From the NCBI RefSeq assembly GCF_007860015.1, contig NZ_SJPS01000001.1:682001-746000 (forward strand): 64,000 nt of DNA. The letters are read 5' to 3'. This stretch comes from Bythopirellula polymerisocia. Its GTDB lineage: Bacteria > Planctomycetota > Planctomycetia > Pirellulales > Lacipirellulaceae. Positions 17,448 to 25,639 of the stretch are shown here, piece by piece. Position numbers and translations under genes: made by a program. The stretch's first letter is position 1. Every line of letters starts with the position of its first letter. Below the pieces are notes generated by a model that searched no databases, was not told where the DNA came from, and saw only the letters and a program-made list of their open reading frames with translations.

Positions 17448-18500
17448 GTGCCCACCATTCGACAAGTTGCCGAGCATGCAAATGTGTCTATTGCGACCGT
17501 TTCTAGGGTAATTAACAACAGTCCTGCAGTTACTCGGGAGGTTCGCAACAAGGTATTGGAGTCTGTAAACCGCTGTGGTTACGTCCCTAATGTTTCGCGG
17601 CGGAGCACTTCTTTTTTGGGCCTGATCTACACAGGCCCGTTTGCTTTGGGCTCCACTTACGACATGGCACTTGTCGAGGGAATGGGGCAGGCCATGAAAG
17701 GGGTTGATCTCGACTTGGTGATCCTCGATCCCACCCGGGATCGAGGGTCAGACGAAACCTATACCCAATACTTTCTGCGCAAGGGTATTCGGGGGGTGAT
17801 ACTCAGATCGACGGTGGAAGGGCGCGATGTGTGCCGCGAAATTGCCGAAGAAAACTTCCCTGCAATTGTTGTTGGCGACCATTTTGACCACCCGAAACTA
17901 AATTTCGTCTACGCAGATTCCTACACCACCAGCAAGCAGGCGATTGAGCATCTAGTCTCGCTAGGGCATCAAAGGATCGCGTTGGCATCCAATGAGTTCG
18001 ACGACGGTGACCACGTCGACAGACATCGAGCCTATGTGGAAGTTTTGGCAGAAAATGGAATTCCCCTAGAAAATAGCCTTGTTTTTCGCATTCCCGCGCA
18101 TCGGCCCGATGGAGCACAATTGCTCCGAAGCATGATGAGTGTGCCAAACCCACCCACGGCAGTGTACATCACCGATCCTTCGGTAGCCGTTGGTCTTCTG
18201 AGTGAAGCACACAGCATGCGAATCGAAATTCCTCGCGAATTATCTGTAGTTGGGTTTGATGACCGGGACATGCGCGACTTTGTTTACCCAAAAATGACCT
18301 CGGTCTGTCAGAATGCCAAGCAACTAGGTTCCGAGGCCTTTATCCAACTTGCTAGTATGGTAGAGGCGGGGATGAGCCAGCGATCGGCAAATCGGATCGC
18401 CAGTTGTTGGTTTGAGATCAATGGGACCACGGGGCGTGTTCCCCAAGAGTTAACACGAGTGCTACCAGACGGTACAAGGCTCAGGCTCGATTCAGCTTGA
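17448..18500 (+). CDS. LacI-family transcriptional regulator of the glucan locus
   Basis: The 350-residue protein has an N-terminal helix-turn-helix, TIRQVAEHANVSIATVSRVINNSPAVT, then a hinge and a periplasmic-binding-like sensor domain (LGLIYTGPFALGSTYDMALVEG through SVVGFDDRDMRDFVYPKMT). Members bind palindromes in the absence of a sugar and release them on binding it. GTG start; AGGA stands 10 nt upstream. Palindromic GAAAC-N-GTTTC elements lie at its own promoter and at the promoter of the PEP-CTERM gene downstream, giving a likely regulon of transporter, regulator and surface proteins. A glucan-derived sugar as effector is inference. Confidence 0.92.
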   Translation: MPTIRQVAEHANVSIATVSRVINNSPAVTREVRNKVLESVNRCGYVPNVSRRSTSFLGLIYTGPFALGSTYDMALVEGMGQAMKGVDLDLVILDPTRDRGSDETYTQYFLRKGIRGVILRSTVEGRDVCREIAEENFPAIVVGDHFDHPKLNFVYADSYTTSKQAIEHLVSLGHQRIALASNEFDDGDHVDRHRAYVEVLAENGIPLENSLVFRIPAHRPDGAQLLRSMMSVPNPPTAVYITDPSVAVGLLSEAHSMRIEIPRELSVVGFDDRDMRDFVYPKMTSVCQNAKQLGSEAFIQLASMVEAGMSQRSANRIASCWFEINGTTGRVPQELTRVLPDGTRLRLDSA

Positions 18501-18552
18501 AAAGTGCCAAGAATCGACTTTTCCACCAACCAGAAAAAAATTCCAAACTTGC

Positions 18553-18604
18553 TTGACAGAGGGGTTACAACGATTATACTGAAACTGTACCTGAAACAGT
18601 TACA
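18553..18604 (+). promoter_or_regulatory. Promoter with tandem LacI-type half operators before the PEP-CTERM genes
   Basis: TTGACA (18553-18558), 16 nt and TATACT (18575-18580) make a strong promoter. Directly after it come TGAAACTGTACC and TGAAACAGTTAC (about 18580-18604), which carry the arms of the GAAAC-N-GTTTC operator; the second is nearly complete. The bases after the -35 box (AGAGGGG) resemble those of the LacI promoter. A leader of about 190 nt separates it from the PEP-CTERM gene at 18788, and I found no riboswitch or leader peptide in it. Confidence 0.7.
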
Positions 18605-18787
18605 AGAAACGGCTCTTCCCTAGGTTCCCGCAGGCAGCATTCTACTCAGCGCTTTTTCAATAACCGCTGCGTAGAATAGAAGCTAGTAAAGAGGTGTTTG
18701 CCGGAGGCTGGGAACAGCTTTCGGTTGGTTTGTGGTTTCCTCAGTGACTGAGGGCCTTATCAATTCTTTTTTTGGAGGGAAGTGCTC

Positions 18788-19483
18788 ATGACTCGATTTA
18801 AATTACTCGCCTGTTGCGCCATTGCAGCCGTAGCTGCTTTGGGAACTCAGGCTCAAGCGGCCACAGTGACCGTTAGCAAATCAACTGCGCCTTGGCTCGG
18901 CTACATGAATTGGACTGACATAGACAACTCACCTGCTGATGACGGCGGTGGCGGCTGGGGCGTTGCGGATCTGGTAGCCACGTTCGACGATGGCGCGGGC
19001 ACGCTCACGCTATCACCCAATCAGATCGGCGACCCTAATCCTTACTGGTATCCTGATGGGACCGCCGCACCGGGTGGAAAGATCATGCAAGCTAACCTTT
19101 ACCAAGAAGTGACCGGAGCCTTGGCTGGCCAGACTGTTACGTTTGAAGGCAATGTTCTCTCCGACACGACGTCTGCTGACTACAGTGCTCGAATTTTTGT
19201 GAGTGACTTCGCTCCTGACTACTCATCCCGTGTAGATTCGTTTTTCGACATCACCACGGCCGGTCCCTTCAGCGTTAGCCTAGCCACAATTAATGATGCA
19301 GCCCGGCACGTCCAATATGGCTTCCAGTTCATTGGCCAAAACATTTTTCCAGACGCGGGCAATGCTCAGTTGCTTGCCGCTGCTGGTAGTGTGGTGATCG
19401 GGACGGTTCCTGAGCCTGCTTCGCTGACGCTTGTTGGTCTTTGTGGTTTGGCGTTGGTTGGTATTCGTCGTCGAAGCCTGTAG
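18788..19483 (+). CDS. PEP-CTERM protein, first of two paralogues in the glucan locus
   Basis: The 231-residue product has a signal peptide ending near AAVAALGTQAQA. The body repeats features of its neighbour at 19830: WLGYMNWTDIDNSP, WGVADLVATFDDGAGTLTLS, IGDPNPYWYPDG, AGQTVTFEGNVLSDT, FAPDYSS and RHVQYGFQFIGQN. The tail VPEPASLTLVGLCGLALVGI-RRRSL is a PEP-CTERM anchor. GGAGG 8 nt before the ATG at 18788 decides the start. It stands behind the strongest promoter of the locus, under a LacI-type operator, so it is probably abundant when the glucan is present. A sugar-binding surface protein is my guess; the family is not known to me. Confidence 0.82.
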   Translation: MTRFKLLACCAIAAVAALGTQAQAATVTVSKSTAPWLGYMNWTDIDNSPADDGGGGWGVADLVATFDDGAGTLTLSPNQIGDPNPYWYPDGTAAPGGKIMQANLYQEVTGALAGQTVTFEGNVLSDTTSADYSARIFVSDFAPDYSSRVDSFFDITTAGPFSVSLATINDAARHVQYGFQFIGQNIFPDAGNAQLLAAAGSVVIGTVPEPASLTLVGLCGLALVGIRRRSL

Positions 19484-19498
19484 TAGATATAGATGCTC

Positions 19499-19528
19499 GC
19501 GTTTGCCCGTCCACGGGCGGGCAAACGC
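19499..19528 (+). terminator. Hairpin after the first PEP-CTERM gene
   Basis: GCGTTTGCCCG and CGGGCAAACGC form an 11-bp perfect stem around an 8-nt loop, 15 bp past the stop codon. No run of T follows, so it may be a stabilising 3' hairpin or a weak terminator. The rest of the space up to 19829 (about 300 bp) shows no gene. Confidence 0.6.
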
Positions 19529-19829
19529 TGCTTAGTTTGCCAGGGATGGCCTGGAAATTAGAACAGATAGTTCACTTAGAACGCAATAACTACGTATTCC
19601 GTGCTATGCGTTTTCCCTTGAGAAGGGGCTAGATGGCTGCGAAGTTAGTCACGCTTGGACTGGTTGGGACTCCCAACTTTCTAGGTGAACACCTTGAGTC
19701 CTGACATGAGAAGGTTCGACTAAAACGCTGCCTGGGCAGCTAGCCTTTTCACTTGCTTCAATCTGGTCCTGATGTTGCCAGTCAATCAGCATCTCACAGA
19801 TTCTTCTTTATTCAATTGGGAAAATAACG

Positions 19830-20729
19830 ATGAAATATACTTTGAAAATCTTGATGATCGGTTGTGCCGTTTGGGCCTCGTCACTCCAGGCTAACGCACA
19901 AGTCACGGTAGACGTAGACATGGGCAAGAACTGGCTTGGCTACATGAATGTATCGGAGCTGCCAGAAAACGGCGGTGCTTTCGTGTTTGGCAGCCCCTGG
20001 GGTACCGATGATTTGGTCGCCAAGTTTTCTACTTCACCTTCCAAACTAACTTTGACCCCCAATACCATCGGCGATCCGAACGAATTTTGGTATCAGAATA
20101 CGACTGGTACCGCACCGGATCCCTTAAACCCTGGTGGTCCCGGTCAGGCAGGAAACAAGACCATGGAAGCCAATATGTATGTCGAGGAAACCGACACCTA
20201 CGCCGGTCAAACTGTTACGTTTGAGGGTTCGATTATTTCGAATACTTTATCCTCCGTATTGGGTACATATGGTGACTATTTGACCAAAGTGTTCATCAAA
20301 GATTTTGCTCCAGATTATTCCAGTTTTAATGTTTCTGAAGAAATCATCGATGAGGGTACGACTTCCTTCAGCATTAATCTGTTGACCGATTCAGGTCTTG
20401 GTCGCCATGTGCAATACGGCTTCGCAACGACGGGTGCAAACGTCTGGGTTACTGACGTCGGGAATTTTGGCACCGTTGAGATCGCTGCTGTGGGTTCAGT
20501 AGCTATACCAGGTGACTTCGATGGCGACGGCGACGTGGATGGCCACGACTTTCTGGTATGGCAACGTGACTTGAACGTCGGCACTTTGTCTGAATGGCAA
20601 GACAACTACGGCGCGCCTCCGCTCGCGGCGAGTCTCAGTGCAGTGCCTGAGCCTAGTACGTGTGTAATTGGTTTACTTCTGGCTCTTGGCGCTTCCAGCA
20701 TGGGAAGTCGTCGGCGCACCTGCTCCTAA
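19830..20729 (+). CDS. PEP-CTERM protein with dockerin-like motif, paralogue of the 18.8-kb protein
   Basis: A 299-residue secreted protein (signal peptide ending in SSLQANA). Residues about 25-215 follow the first paralogue closely: NWLGYMNVSELPENGG, WGTDDLVAKF, IGDPNEFWYQNTTG, AGQTVTFEGSIISNTLS, IKDFAPDYSSF, GRHVQYGFATTG. It then gains a dockerin-like Ca-binding motif, GDFDGDGDVDGHDFLVWQRD, and ends in VPEPSTCVIGLLLALGASSM-GSRRRTC. The dockerin-like piece could dock it to a partner; this is inferred from the motif only. It precedes a short DUF1559 remnant. Function unknown, probably polysaccharide binding. Confidence 0.82.
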   Translation: MKYTLKILMIGCAVWASSLQANAQVTVDVDMGKNWLGYMNVSELPENGGAFVFGSPWGTDDLVAKFSTSPSKLTLTPNTIGDPNEFWYQNTTGTAPDPLNPGGPGQAGNKTMEANMYVEETDTYAGQTVTFEGSIISNTLSSVLGTYGDYLTKVFIKDFAPDYSSFNVSEEIIDEGTTSFSINLLTDSGLGRHVQYGFATTGANVWVTDVGNFGTVEIAAVGSVAIPGDFDGDGDVDGHDFLVWQRDLNVGTLSEWQDNYGAPPLAASLSAVPEPSTCVIGLLLALGASSMGSRRRTCS

Positions 20730-20769
20730 GCAACTCACTTTCCCGTTTTTTGTCTAAGGATCGAGGATA

Positions 20770-20898
20770 ATGATGGCCTGGAAAACCGCTAGCAACGCAA
20801 GCGGATTCACCTTAGTAGAGCTCTTGGTCGTAATCCCCATCGTCGACGAGTTGGTGGCTTTGTCAGATTTTCCGTTATTAAGTGTAATGTCAATTTGA
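20770..20898 (+). pseudogene. DUF1559 N-terminal remnant
   Basis: A 42-codon frame with a type IV pilin-like N-terminus, SGFTLVELLVVIPIVDELVA, the start of DUF1559 proteins, which then runs out into unrelated sequence and a stop. The intact gene at 23969 has the same opening. It lies 40 bp after a PEP-CTERM/dockerin gene, the same position as the intact copy. A decayed copy is the simple reading. The sequence up to 21182 holds no other gene. Confidence 0.75.
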
Positions 20899-21182
20899 CC
20901 CTACGCATCCCAGAGTTGGGTACGATCTTCTTGGCTGGAAGCAATGGGGTTGTCTACGGTCGTGGGTGGCCGTCGTAGTTGTAATATTTTCCTGTTTCAA
21001 AACGAAAGAGCTTTGCTTTGGCGTTGTGGGGCTCAATATCTTTACTTGAAAGGAAGGGACCCTTAATTCTATTTGGGGCAGATGTATTAGAGATGTGCGT
21101 TGCTTGCTTTTTGTATTTGGCAAAAAAGTTTTTGCCGGGGGGACGACGCAACACTTGTGAATATTTTTTTGGAGAGTTTCTA

Positions 21183-21851
21183 ATGACTAGACTAAGAATA
21201 AATTTGACCGCTTTGTTGAGCTTGATGCTCATCTCCAACATGGCTTTGGAGAGTTCGGCTCTCGAACTGGCTGTAAACGGAGGATTTGAAACCGGAACTT
21301 TTAACGACGGGAGTCCAGAGGCGAGTTGGCAACAGTTTCCGGGTGGTGGAATCCAGTCGATCGTTAGTCCAGGCAACGGCAGCACTTTTGCGGCAAACCT
21401 AAATGTCCCCGTCCGCAGTCAAACAGACCCCCCTGTCGACAATTTGATCAAGAATGCCAATCTTGGAATCGGAATCGTCACGCCTGGCCAGGATATTACC
21501 ATCAAATGGGATATGCGCGGTTCGCTCACTGGCGCCGGTGGCGTTGTGTTTGTTGAGCTATTCTCCGAGTTGGACGGCGGCGGCGTATCCAAACAAGAGA
21601 TCTATACCAATGCGCCGATATTTCCCACTGCAGATTGGCAATCCTTTATCTGGAACACCACTCTGGGTCCTGATGTCGCCGGTGGCGTGACACTGCAACT
21701 GAAGGCCAGTTGCGGACCTGTCGAGGGTTGTGGTGTTGATGCTTACTTCGACAATGTGTCAATCTCGGTTATTCCCGAACCCGCCTCTGTCGCACTGCTT
21801 GGATTGGCTGGACTGGCACTGGTGGGGAGTCGTCGCAGACGCAATGGTTGA
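21183..21851 (+). CDS. PEP-CTERM protein with a carbohydrate-binding-like jelly-roll domain
   Basis: The 222-residue product starts at the ATG with GGAGAG upstream; the frame is open further back, but without export signal. After the signal peptide (LLSLMLISNMALESSALE) comes a single beta-sandwich domain: LAVNGGFETGTFNDGSPEASW at the start, TIKWDMRGSLTG in the middle, VDAYFDNVSISVIPEP at the end. This is the pattern of CBM4/9/22-like modules (NGGFE...W and YFDNVSL). The PEP-CTERM tail is PEPASVALLGLAGLALVGS-RRRRNG. A glucan-binding surface protein fits the setting; the ligand is not shown by the sequence. Confidence 0.8.
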   Translation: MTRLRINLTALLSLMLISNMALESSALELAVNGGFETGTFNDGSPEASWQQFPGGGIQSIVSPGNGSTFAANLNVPVRSQTDPPVDNLIKNANLGIGIVTPGQDITIKWDMRGSLTGAGGVVFVELFSELDGGGVSKQEIYTNAPIFPTADWQSFIWNTTLGPDVAGGVTLQLKASCGPVEGCGVDAYFDNVSISVIPEPASVALLGLAGLALVGSRRRRNG

Positions 21852-21916
21852 TCCTTGTTCTTCAGCGATCACCGTGATCGTTGAGTGAGGATCGCATGAG
21901 AAATTGACTCTCGGGT

Positions 21917-21942
21917 GCATGGCGGGCCTTTTCCCGCCATGC
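21917..21942 (+). terminator. Hairpin after the PEP-CTERM gene
   Basis: GCATGGCGGG and CCCGCCATGC pair over 10 bp around CCTTTT, 66 bp after the stop codon at 21851. A strong stem without an immediate T run; likely a 3' end structure. The rest of 21852-22201 (about 350 bp) shows no gene. Confidence 0.6.
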
Positions 21943-22201
21943 CCTGGCGAGTCGGAAATTCGTTTTTATTTACGATAATAGCTGATAAGATTGGCACAAA
22001 AAGTTTCTGGGGCAGCGATGCTAGTCGAAAAGCCCGAACAAATTGACCTTTCTGAACGTAATACGTCAATGGAATCCTGAATTAGCAGCAATTTTTTGAG
22101 TCGGCGGAATTGGAAGTCGTTCCCTTCCCGACTCTAAACGACGGAATTACTAGTCAAGACTTATACGCATTTCTGAAATTGAATATCTAAAGGTGAGGGA
22201 C

Positions 22202-23926
22202 ATGAGATTAACAAAGCCATTTCTGCCACAATTAACTACTATTGCGCTCTGTTGCTTTGTTGTCGCAGAAACCACCTCGCTGCATGGGCAAGTCCTCTTG
22301 CTCGACAATTTTGATGACACAAGTGGCCCAGCCGCTGCTCAAGGCGATGGTATCGTCGATATCTCCAAGTTTCGGGCACCATTCGGTGGGTTTGTTGGTG
22401 CCGGCGATTTCGCGGGTCGCACACAGTTCCGTTTTACTCTCCCCTCCGAAAACGTCCCCGCTGGCGTAGCCGGCAGCACAGATGGCAAAGTCGCCGTGCT
22501 GAACCTGGACACGTTTGACTCCGTGACATCGACTCCTGGCACTTCTTTCTTAGGTACGGACCTGATTACCAAACAGAATTTTGCCCGTGGAGGAGGTTTG
22601 CGTATGACTACGCGCATGCGTGTCGATGCCTCAACCGCGGCTCAAGGGGGGATCGTAGCCGCACCCTTCCTCTATGACGTCTCCCGAGGAGTTTCTCCTA
22701 ATCTAGTCCGCGACGAGATCGATCACGAGTTGTTGACTAATGAATCAGTGAGTGGTACTCCGAATCGAACCTTCACCAATGTATGGAATGATGGACCTTT
22801 TACCGGACCAGGTTCTGGAGGATCTCCCCAGTTCATCAACAACCCTAGCGGATTCGATATCACAAAGTTCCACGACTATCGCACGGATTGGACTCCTAGC
22901 AGTGTGAAATACTACATTGATGGAGCACTGGTGCGCACGGAAACGACCGTAATACCAGACGATCCGATGCGAGCACACGTCAATTTCTGGGTGCCCGACT
23001 CGGGTTTTGTTCAAGCCTACGATGGCTCTTTCGTGCCGGCTGCGACATCCGGGTCAAACACCAATTTTAAACTGGAACTCGACCGACTCCAAGTTGAGCG
23101 GTTCAACACGACAACGAGTGCCAATTTACTGGCAGATGCACGTTTTGAAGATGGTACTTCGATTACTTTTCCACCTCCTGTCGGTATCACACCGGCTAAT
23201 CATGTGGGTGCTTGGATAAGATTCAACAACGCTTTTGTTGACAGCTCCGACGCACAGGGGGTTCCCAGTATCGACGATGGTTTTGAAGCTGCAAAGGTAT
23301 ACACTCCCGGTGCGAATAATGCCTCCGGCTTCTGGCAGAATGTTGCTGCGTCGCCTGGAGAAGAATTCGAAGCCTCTGTGTTCGCTTACGCTCCTAGTTC
23401 CGATCCTATCCTAGGCTCTGATAATTTCACGAACATCACTCTTCAGTTTTTGAATTCGGCTGGGGCAGTGCTTGATTCTGTCAATTTCAGCCCGGGTCGG
23501 AACCAACAGGACACTCCCATATACGACGGTCGGGATGCAGACATGATTCAAGATGAATGGGTTCAGTACACCGTAGACGCTCTCGCTCCAGCCGATACGG
23601 CATTGGTTCGAATGAACCTGTTGTTTAATTCTACGCTCGGACAGGGAGGTGCAGTTTGGTTTGACAATGCCTCTCTAGTGAAACTTACAAGTAATGCCCC
23701 AACCTTGAGTGGAGATTTCGACGGAGACGGTGACGTCGATGGACGTGACTTCCTCGTTTGGCAGCGAAATACTGCCGTGGGCAACCTCGCGGATTGGCAA
23801 GCCAATTACGGCACCCCGCTGGTTGCTGCCGTGTCAGCTGTGCCAGAGCCTGGTACCTGTGTATTGGGATTACTCTTGGCTCTAGGTGCTGGTAGCTTGG
23901 GGCGTCGTCGGCGAACTTGCTGCTAG
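22202..23926 (+). CDS. GH16-like secreted protein with CBM, dockerin-like and PEP-CTERM modules
   Basis: About 574 residues, starting at the ATG behind AAGGTGAGGG. After the signal peptide comes a concanavalin-like domain (about 30-300): LLLDNFDDTSG, RVDASTAAQGGIVAAP, RDEIDHELL, FHDYRTDWTPSSVKYYIDGALV and MRAHVNFWVPDSG. These are GH16 landmarks, but the active-site motif reads EIDHE instead of EIDIME. A second beta-sandwich (about 305-500) ends in GGAVWFDNASLVKL, as in CBM4/22. Then come GDFDGDGDVDGRDFLVWQRN and VPEPGTCVLGLLLALGAGSLG-RRRRTC. An endo-glucanase or a glucan-binding relative are both possible. It precedes the one intact DUF1559 gene. Confidence 0.8.
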   Translation: MRLTKPFLPQLTTIALCCFVVAETTSLHGQVLLLDNFDDTSGPAAAQGDGIVDISKFRAPFGGFVGAGDFAGRTQFRFTLPSENVPAGVAGSTDGKVAVLNLDTFDSVTSTPGTSFLGTDLITKQNFARGGGLRMTTRMRVDASTAAQGGIVAAPFLYDVSRGVSPNLVRDEIDHELLTNESVSGTPNRTFTNVWNDGPFTGPGSGGSPQFINNPSGFDITKFHDYRTDWTPSSVKYYIDGALVRTETTVIPDDPMRAHVNFWVPDSGFVQAYDGSFVPAATSGSNTNFKLELDRLQVERFNTTTSANLLADARFEDGTSITFPPPVGITPANHVGAWIRFNNAFVDSSDAQGVPSIDDGFEAAKVYTPGANNASGFWQNVAASPGEEFEASVFAYAPSSDPILGSDNFTNITLQFLNSAGAVLDSVNFSPGRNQQDTPIYDGRDADMIQDEWVQYTVDALAPADTALVRMNLLFNSTLGQGGAVWFDNASLVKLTSNAPTLSGDFDGDGDVDGRDFLVWQRNTAVGNLADWQANYGTPLVAAVSAVPEPGTCVLGLLLALGAGSLGRRRRTCC

Positions 23927-23968
23927 CTTTTTAAACGTACTTTCAAACTTGTCCCATGGAGTTTTGTA

Positions 23969-25015
23969 ATGTCCAGGAATCCCGCTGGCCGAGTTCGCGG
24001 CTTCACTTTGGTTGAACTGTTGGTGGTGATCGCCATCATTGGCGTGTTAGTGGCCTTGCTACTCCCTGCCGTGCAAGCGGCGCGCGAAGCGGCACGGCGG
24101 ATGTCTTGTGCGAACAACGTGAAAAATGTGGCTCTGGCGATTCATAATTTTCACGATTCCCAGAAGCATCTGCCTTTCGGCATCAACTACAACACGAATT
24201 TCGGTAGAGAGATTTATCGAAATCCGGGTGGCGATGTCCCTGCCGCAGTCTCCAAATACGTGGCCGGCAAGAATACGAACGGCAAGGGGTGGATCGTGGA
24301 TGTCCTCCCCCAGCTTGAGCAACAAGCCATGTACGATGGCATGAAGCCTGGTTTTGATCCGTCTAATGCCGACAATCGATTTGTCGTCACCGCGACCAAC
24401 GGTCGCGGCATGGGGCGGCCTGAAATTCGCCAATTCATGGAGCGGCAATTGCCAGTGCTGACTTGTCCCTCAGACCCTTCGGCCGCGCCTCGTGAGGGCA
24501 ACTTCCATTGGGAGCCTGCTTTGACTGCAGTCACGAGTTATAAAGGAGTAGCTGGTGATACAGCCTTGGGTAATGTGTTTGGTGCAGGCGGTTTGTGGAG
24601 CAATCCCCAGTGGGGCAGTATTCCCGATTGTTTCGAGACCTTGGGTTGCAATGGGCTGTTCTGGAAAATGAGTTACTATGATCCGATTGAATTTAAGCGC
24701 ATCAGCGATGGACTCAGTAACACGCTAATGATTGGCGAGTCGGTTGCGGACCAGGATCTACACTCCGCCGCCTATTTCTCTGATGGCGATTGGGCCGTTT
24801 GCAATATGCAGTTAAATTACTTTCAGCCGGGCGATTTGTCAGATATTCGTACCAATTGGTACGACGTCCGCGGATTCCGTAGTCTGCACCCTGGAGGGGT
24901 GCATTTTGCGATGGCAGACTCCTCGGTGCAGTTTTTTAACGAAGGAATCGATCACAACGTTTATCGGGCGTTGTCTACTAAGGACGGTGGTGAAGTGGTG
25001 TCTCTCGACAATTAG
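23969..25015 (+). CDS. DUF1559 protein with pilin-like N-terminus
   Basis: The 348-residue protein begins GRVRGFTLVELLVVIAIIGV, a type IV prepilin cleavage site and helix, followed by LLPAVQAAREAARRMSCANN-VKNVALAIHNFHDSQKHLPFG, the DUF1559 hallmark. The C-terminus has the usual GFRSLHPGGVHFAMADSSVQF-FNEGID. Planctomycetes carry dozens of these; they are thought to be secreted pseudopilin-like envelope proteins, role unknown. It lies 42 bp after the GH16-like gene and 93 bp before a lipoprotein gene. The two neighbouring copies (20770, 27278) are broken. Confidence 0.93.
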   Translation: MSRNPAGRVRGFTLVELLVVIAIIGVLVALLLPAVQAAREAARRMSCANNVKNVALAIHNFHDSQKHLPFGINYNTNFGREIYRNPGGDVPAAVSKYVAGKNTNGKGWIVDVLPQLEQQAMYDGMKPGFDPSNADNRFVVTATNGRGMGRPEIRQFMERQLPVLTCPSDPSAAPREGNFHWEPALTAVTSYKGVAGDTALGNVFGAGGLWSNPQWGSIPDCFETLGCNGLFWKMSYYDPIEFKRISDGLSNTLMIGESVADQDLHSAAYFSDGDWAVCNMQLNYFQPGDLSDIRTNWYDVRGFRSLHPGGVHFAMADSSVQFFNEGIDHNVYRALSTKDGGEVVSLDN

Positions 25016-25108
25016 TTGATTTGTCTCATAATGGAGGACATGCCGTTTCACATCGTGAAGCTAGAAGTACGGCACTCATCCTGCGGGCAAATGGGAGAAT
25101 CACTTGTC

Positions 25109-25585
25109 ATGAATCGATCTTACAGTTGCTGTGAACAAGAACCTGGATTGAGGATTTCCGTCCTAGGGTGGGGGTTGTCTCTCTTGTTTTTGGTTGGTTG
25201 TGGCGGCAAACCTGCTAGCGTGTCTGGCATTGTCACGATGGATGGTAAACCGCTCGACAAGGGAATGGTTGGCTTCGCACCGGTGAGTGGCGGGATGCGT
25301 GCGGCAGGAAAAATCCAGAGCGACGGGAGTTACACACTAAGTACGAACCGAGACTCTGGGCTTGAAACGGGTGATTACAAAGCGACCGTAGTTTCCCGTG
25401 AGCCGGGTGTCGAGCCTCCTCAAGGAGGTCCCCCCATGCCAGGCCCTTACATCACCCCGCGTAAATATGCGATCGACAGTACTTCGGGCCTGCAATTCAA
25501 TGTTGAAAAGGGTAACAACACAATTGACATCGAACTTTCATCTGAAGGGTTAGATGACGGTGCGGCGAAGCGTCGAAAGCGCTGA
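25109..25585 (+). CDS. Lipoprotein with carboxypeptidase-regulatory-like domain
   Basis: A 158-residue lipoprotein. The membrane segment LGWGLSLLFLVGCGGK contains the lipobox Cys. The domain ASVSGIVTMDGKPLDKGMVGFAPVSGG...GDYKATVVSREPG is the beta-sandwich often found after DUF1559 genes in planctomycetes. The frame is open further upstream, but GGGAGA 10 nt before the ATG at 25109 favours this start. It would sit in the envelope next to the DUF1559 product. No enzyme activity is expected. Confidence 0.82.
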   Translation: MNRSYSCCEQEPGLRISVLGWGLSLLFLVGCGGKPASVSGIVTMDGKPLDKGMVGFAPVSGGMRAAGKIQSDGSYTLSTNRDSGLETGDYKATVVSREPGVEPPQGGPPMPGPYITPRKYAIDSTSGLQFNVEKGNNTIDIELSSEGLDDGAAKRRKR

Positions 25586-25639
25586 GAGAACTCTGCTCAA
25601 AGTTCTTATCTCTGCGATTCGATCAAATGATAATCCGAG

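Noticed and set aside
21870..21890. GCGATCACCGTGATCG as a second operator or terminator
   Set aside because: The near-zero loop makes it unlikely as a hairpin, and it matches no other site; the stronger stem at 21917-21942 is the better 3' structure.
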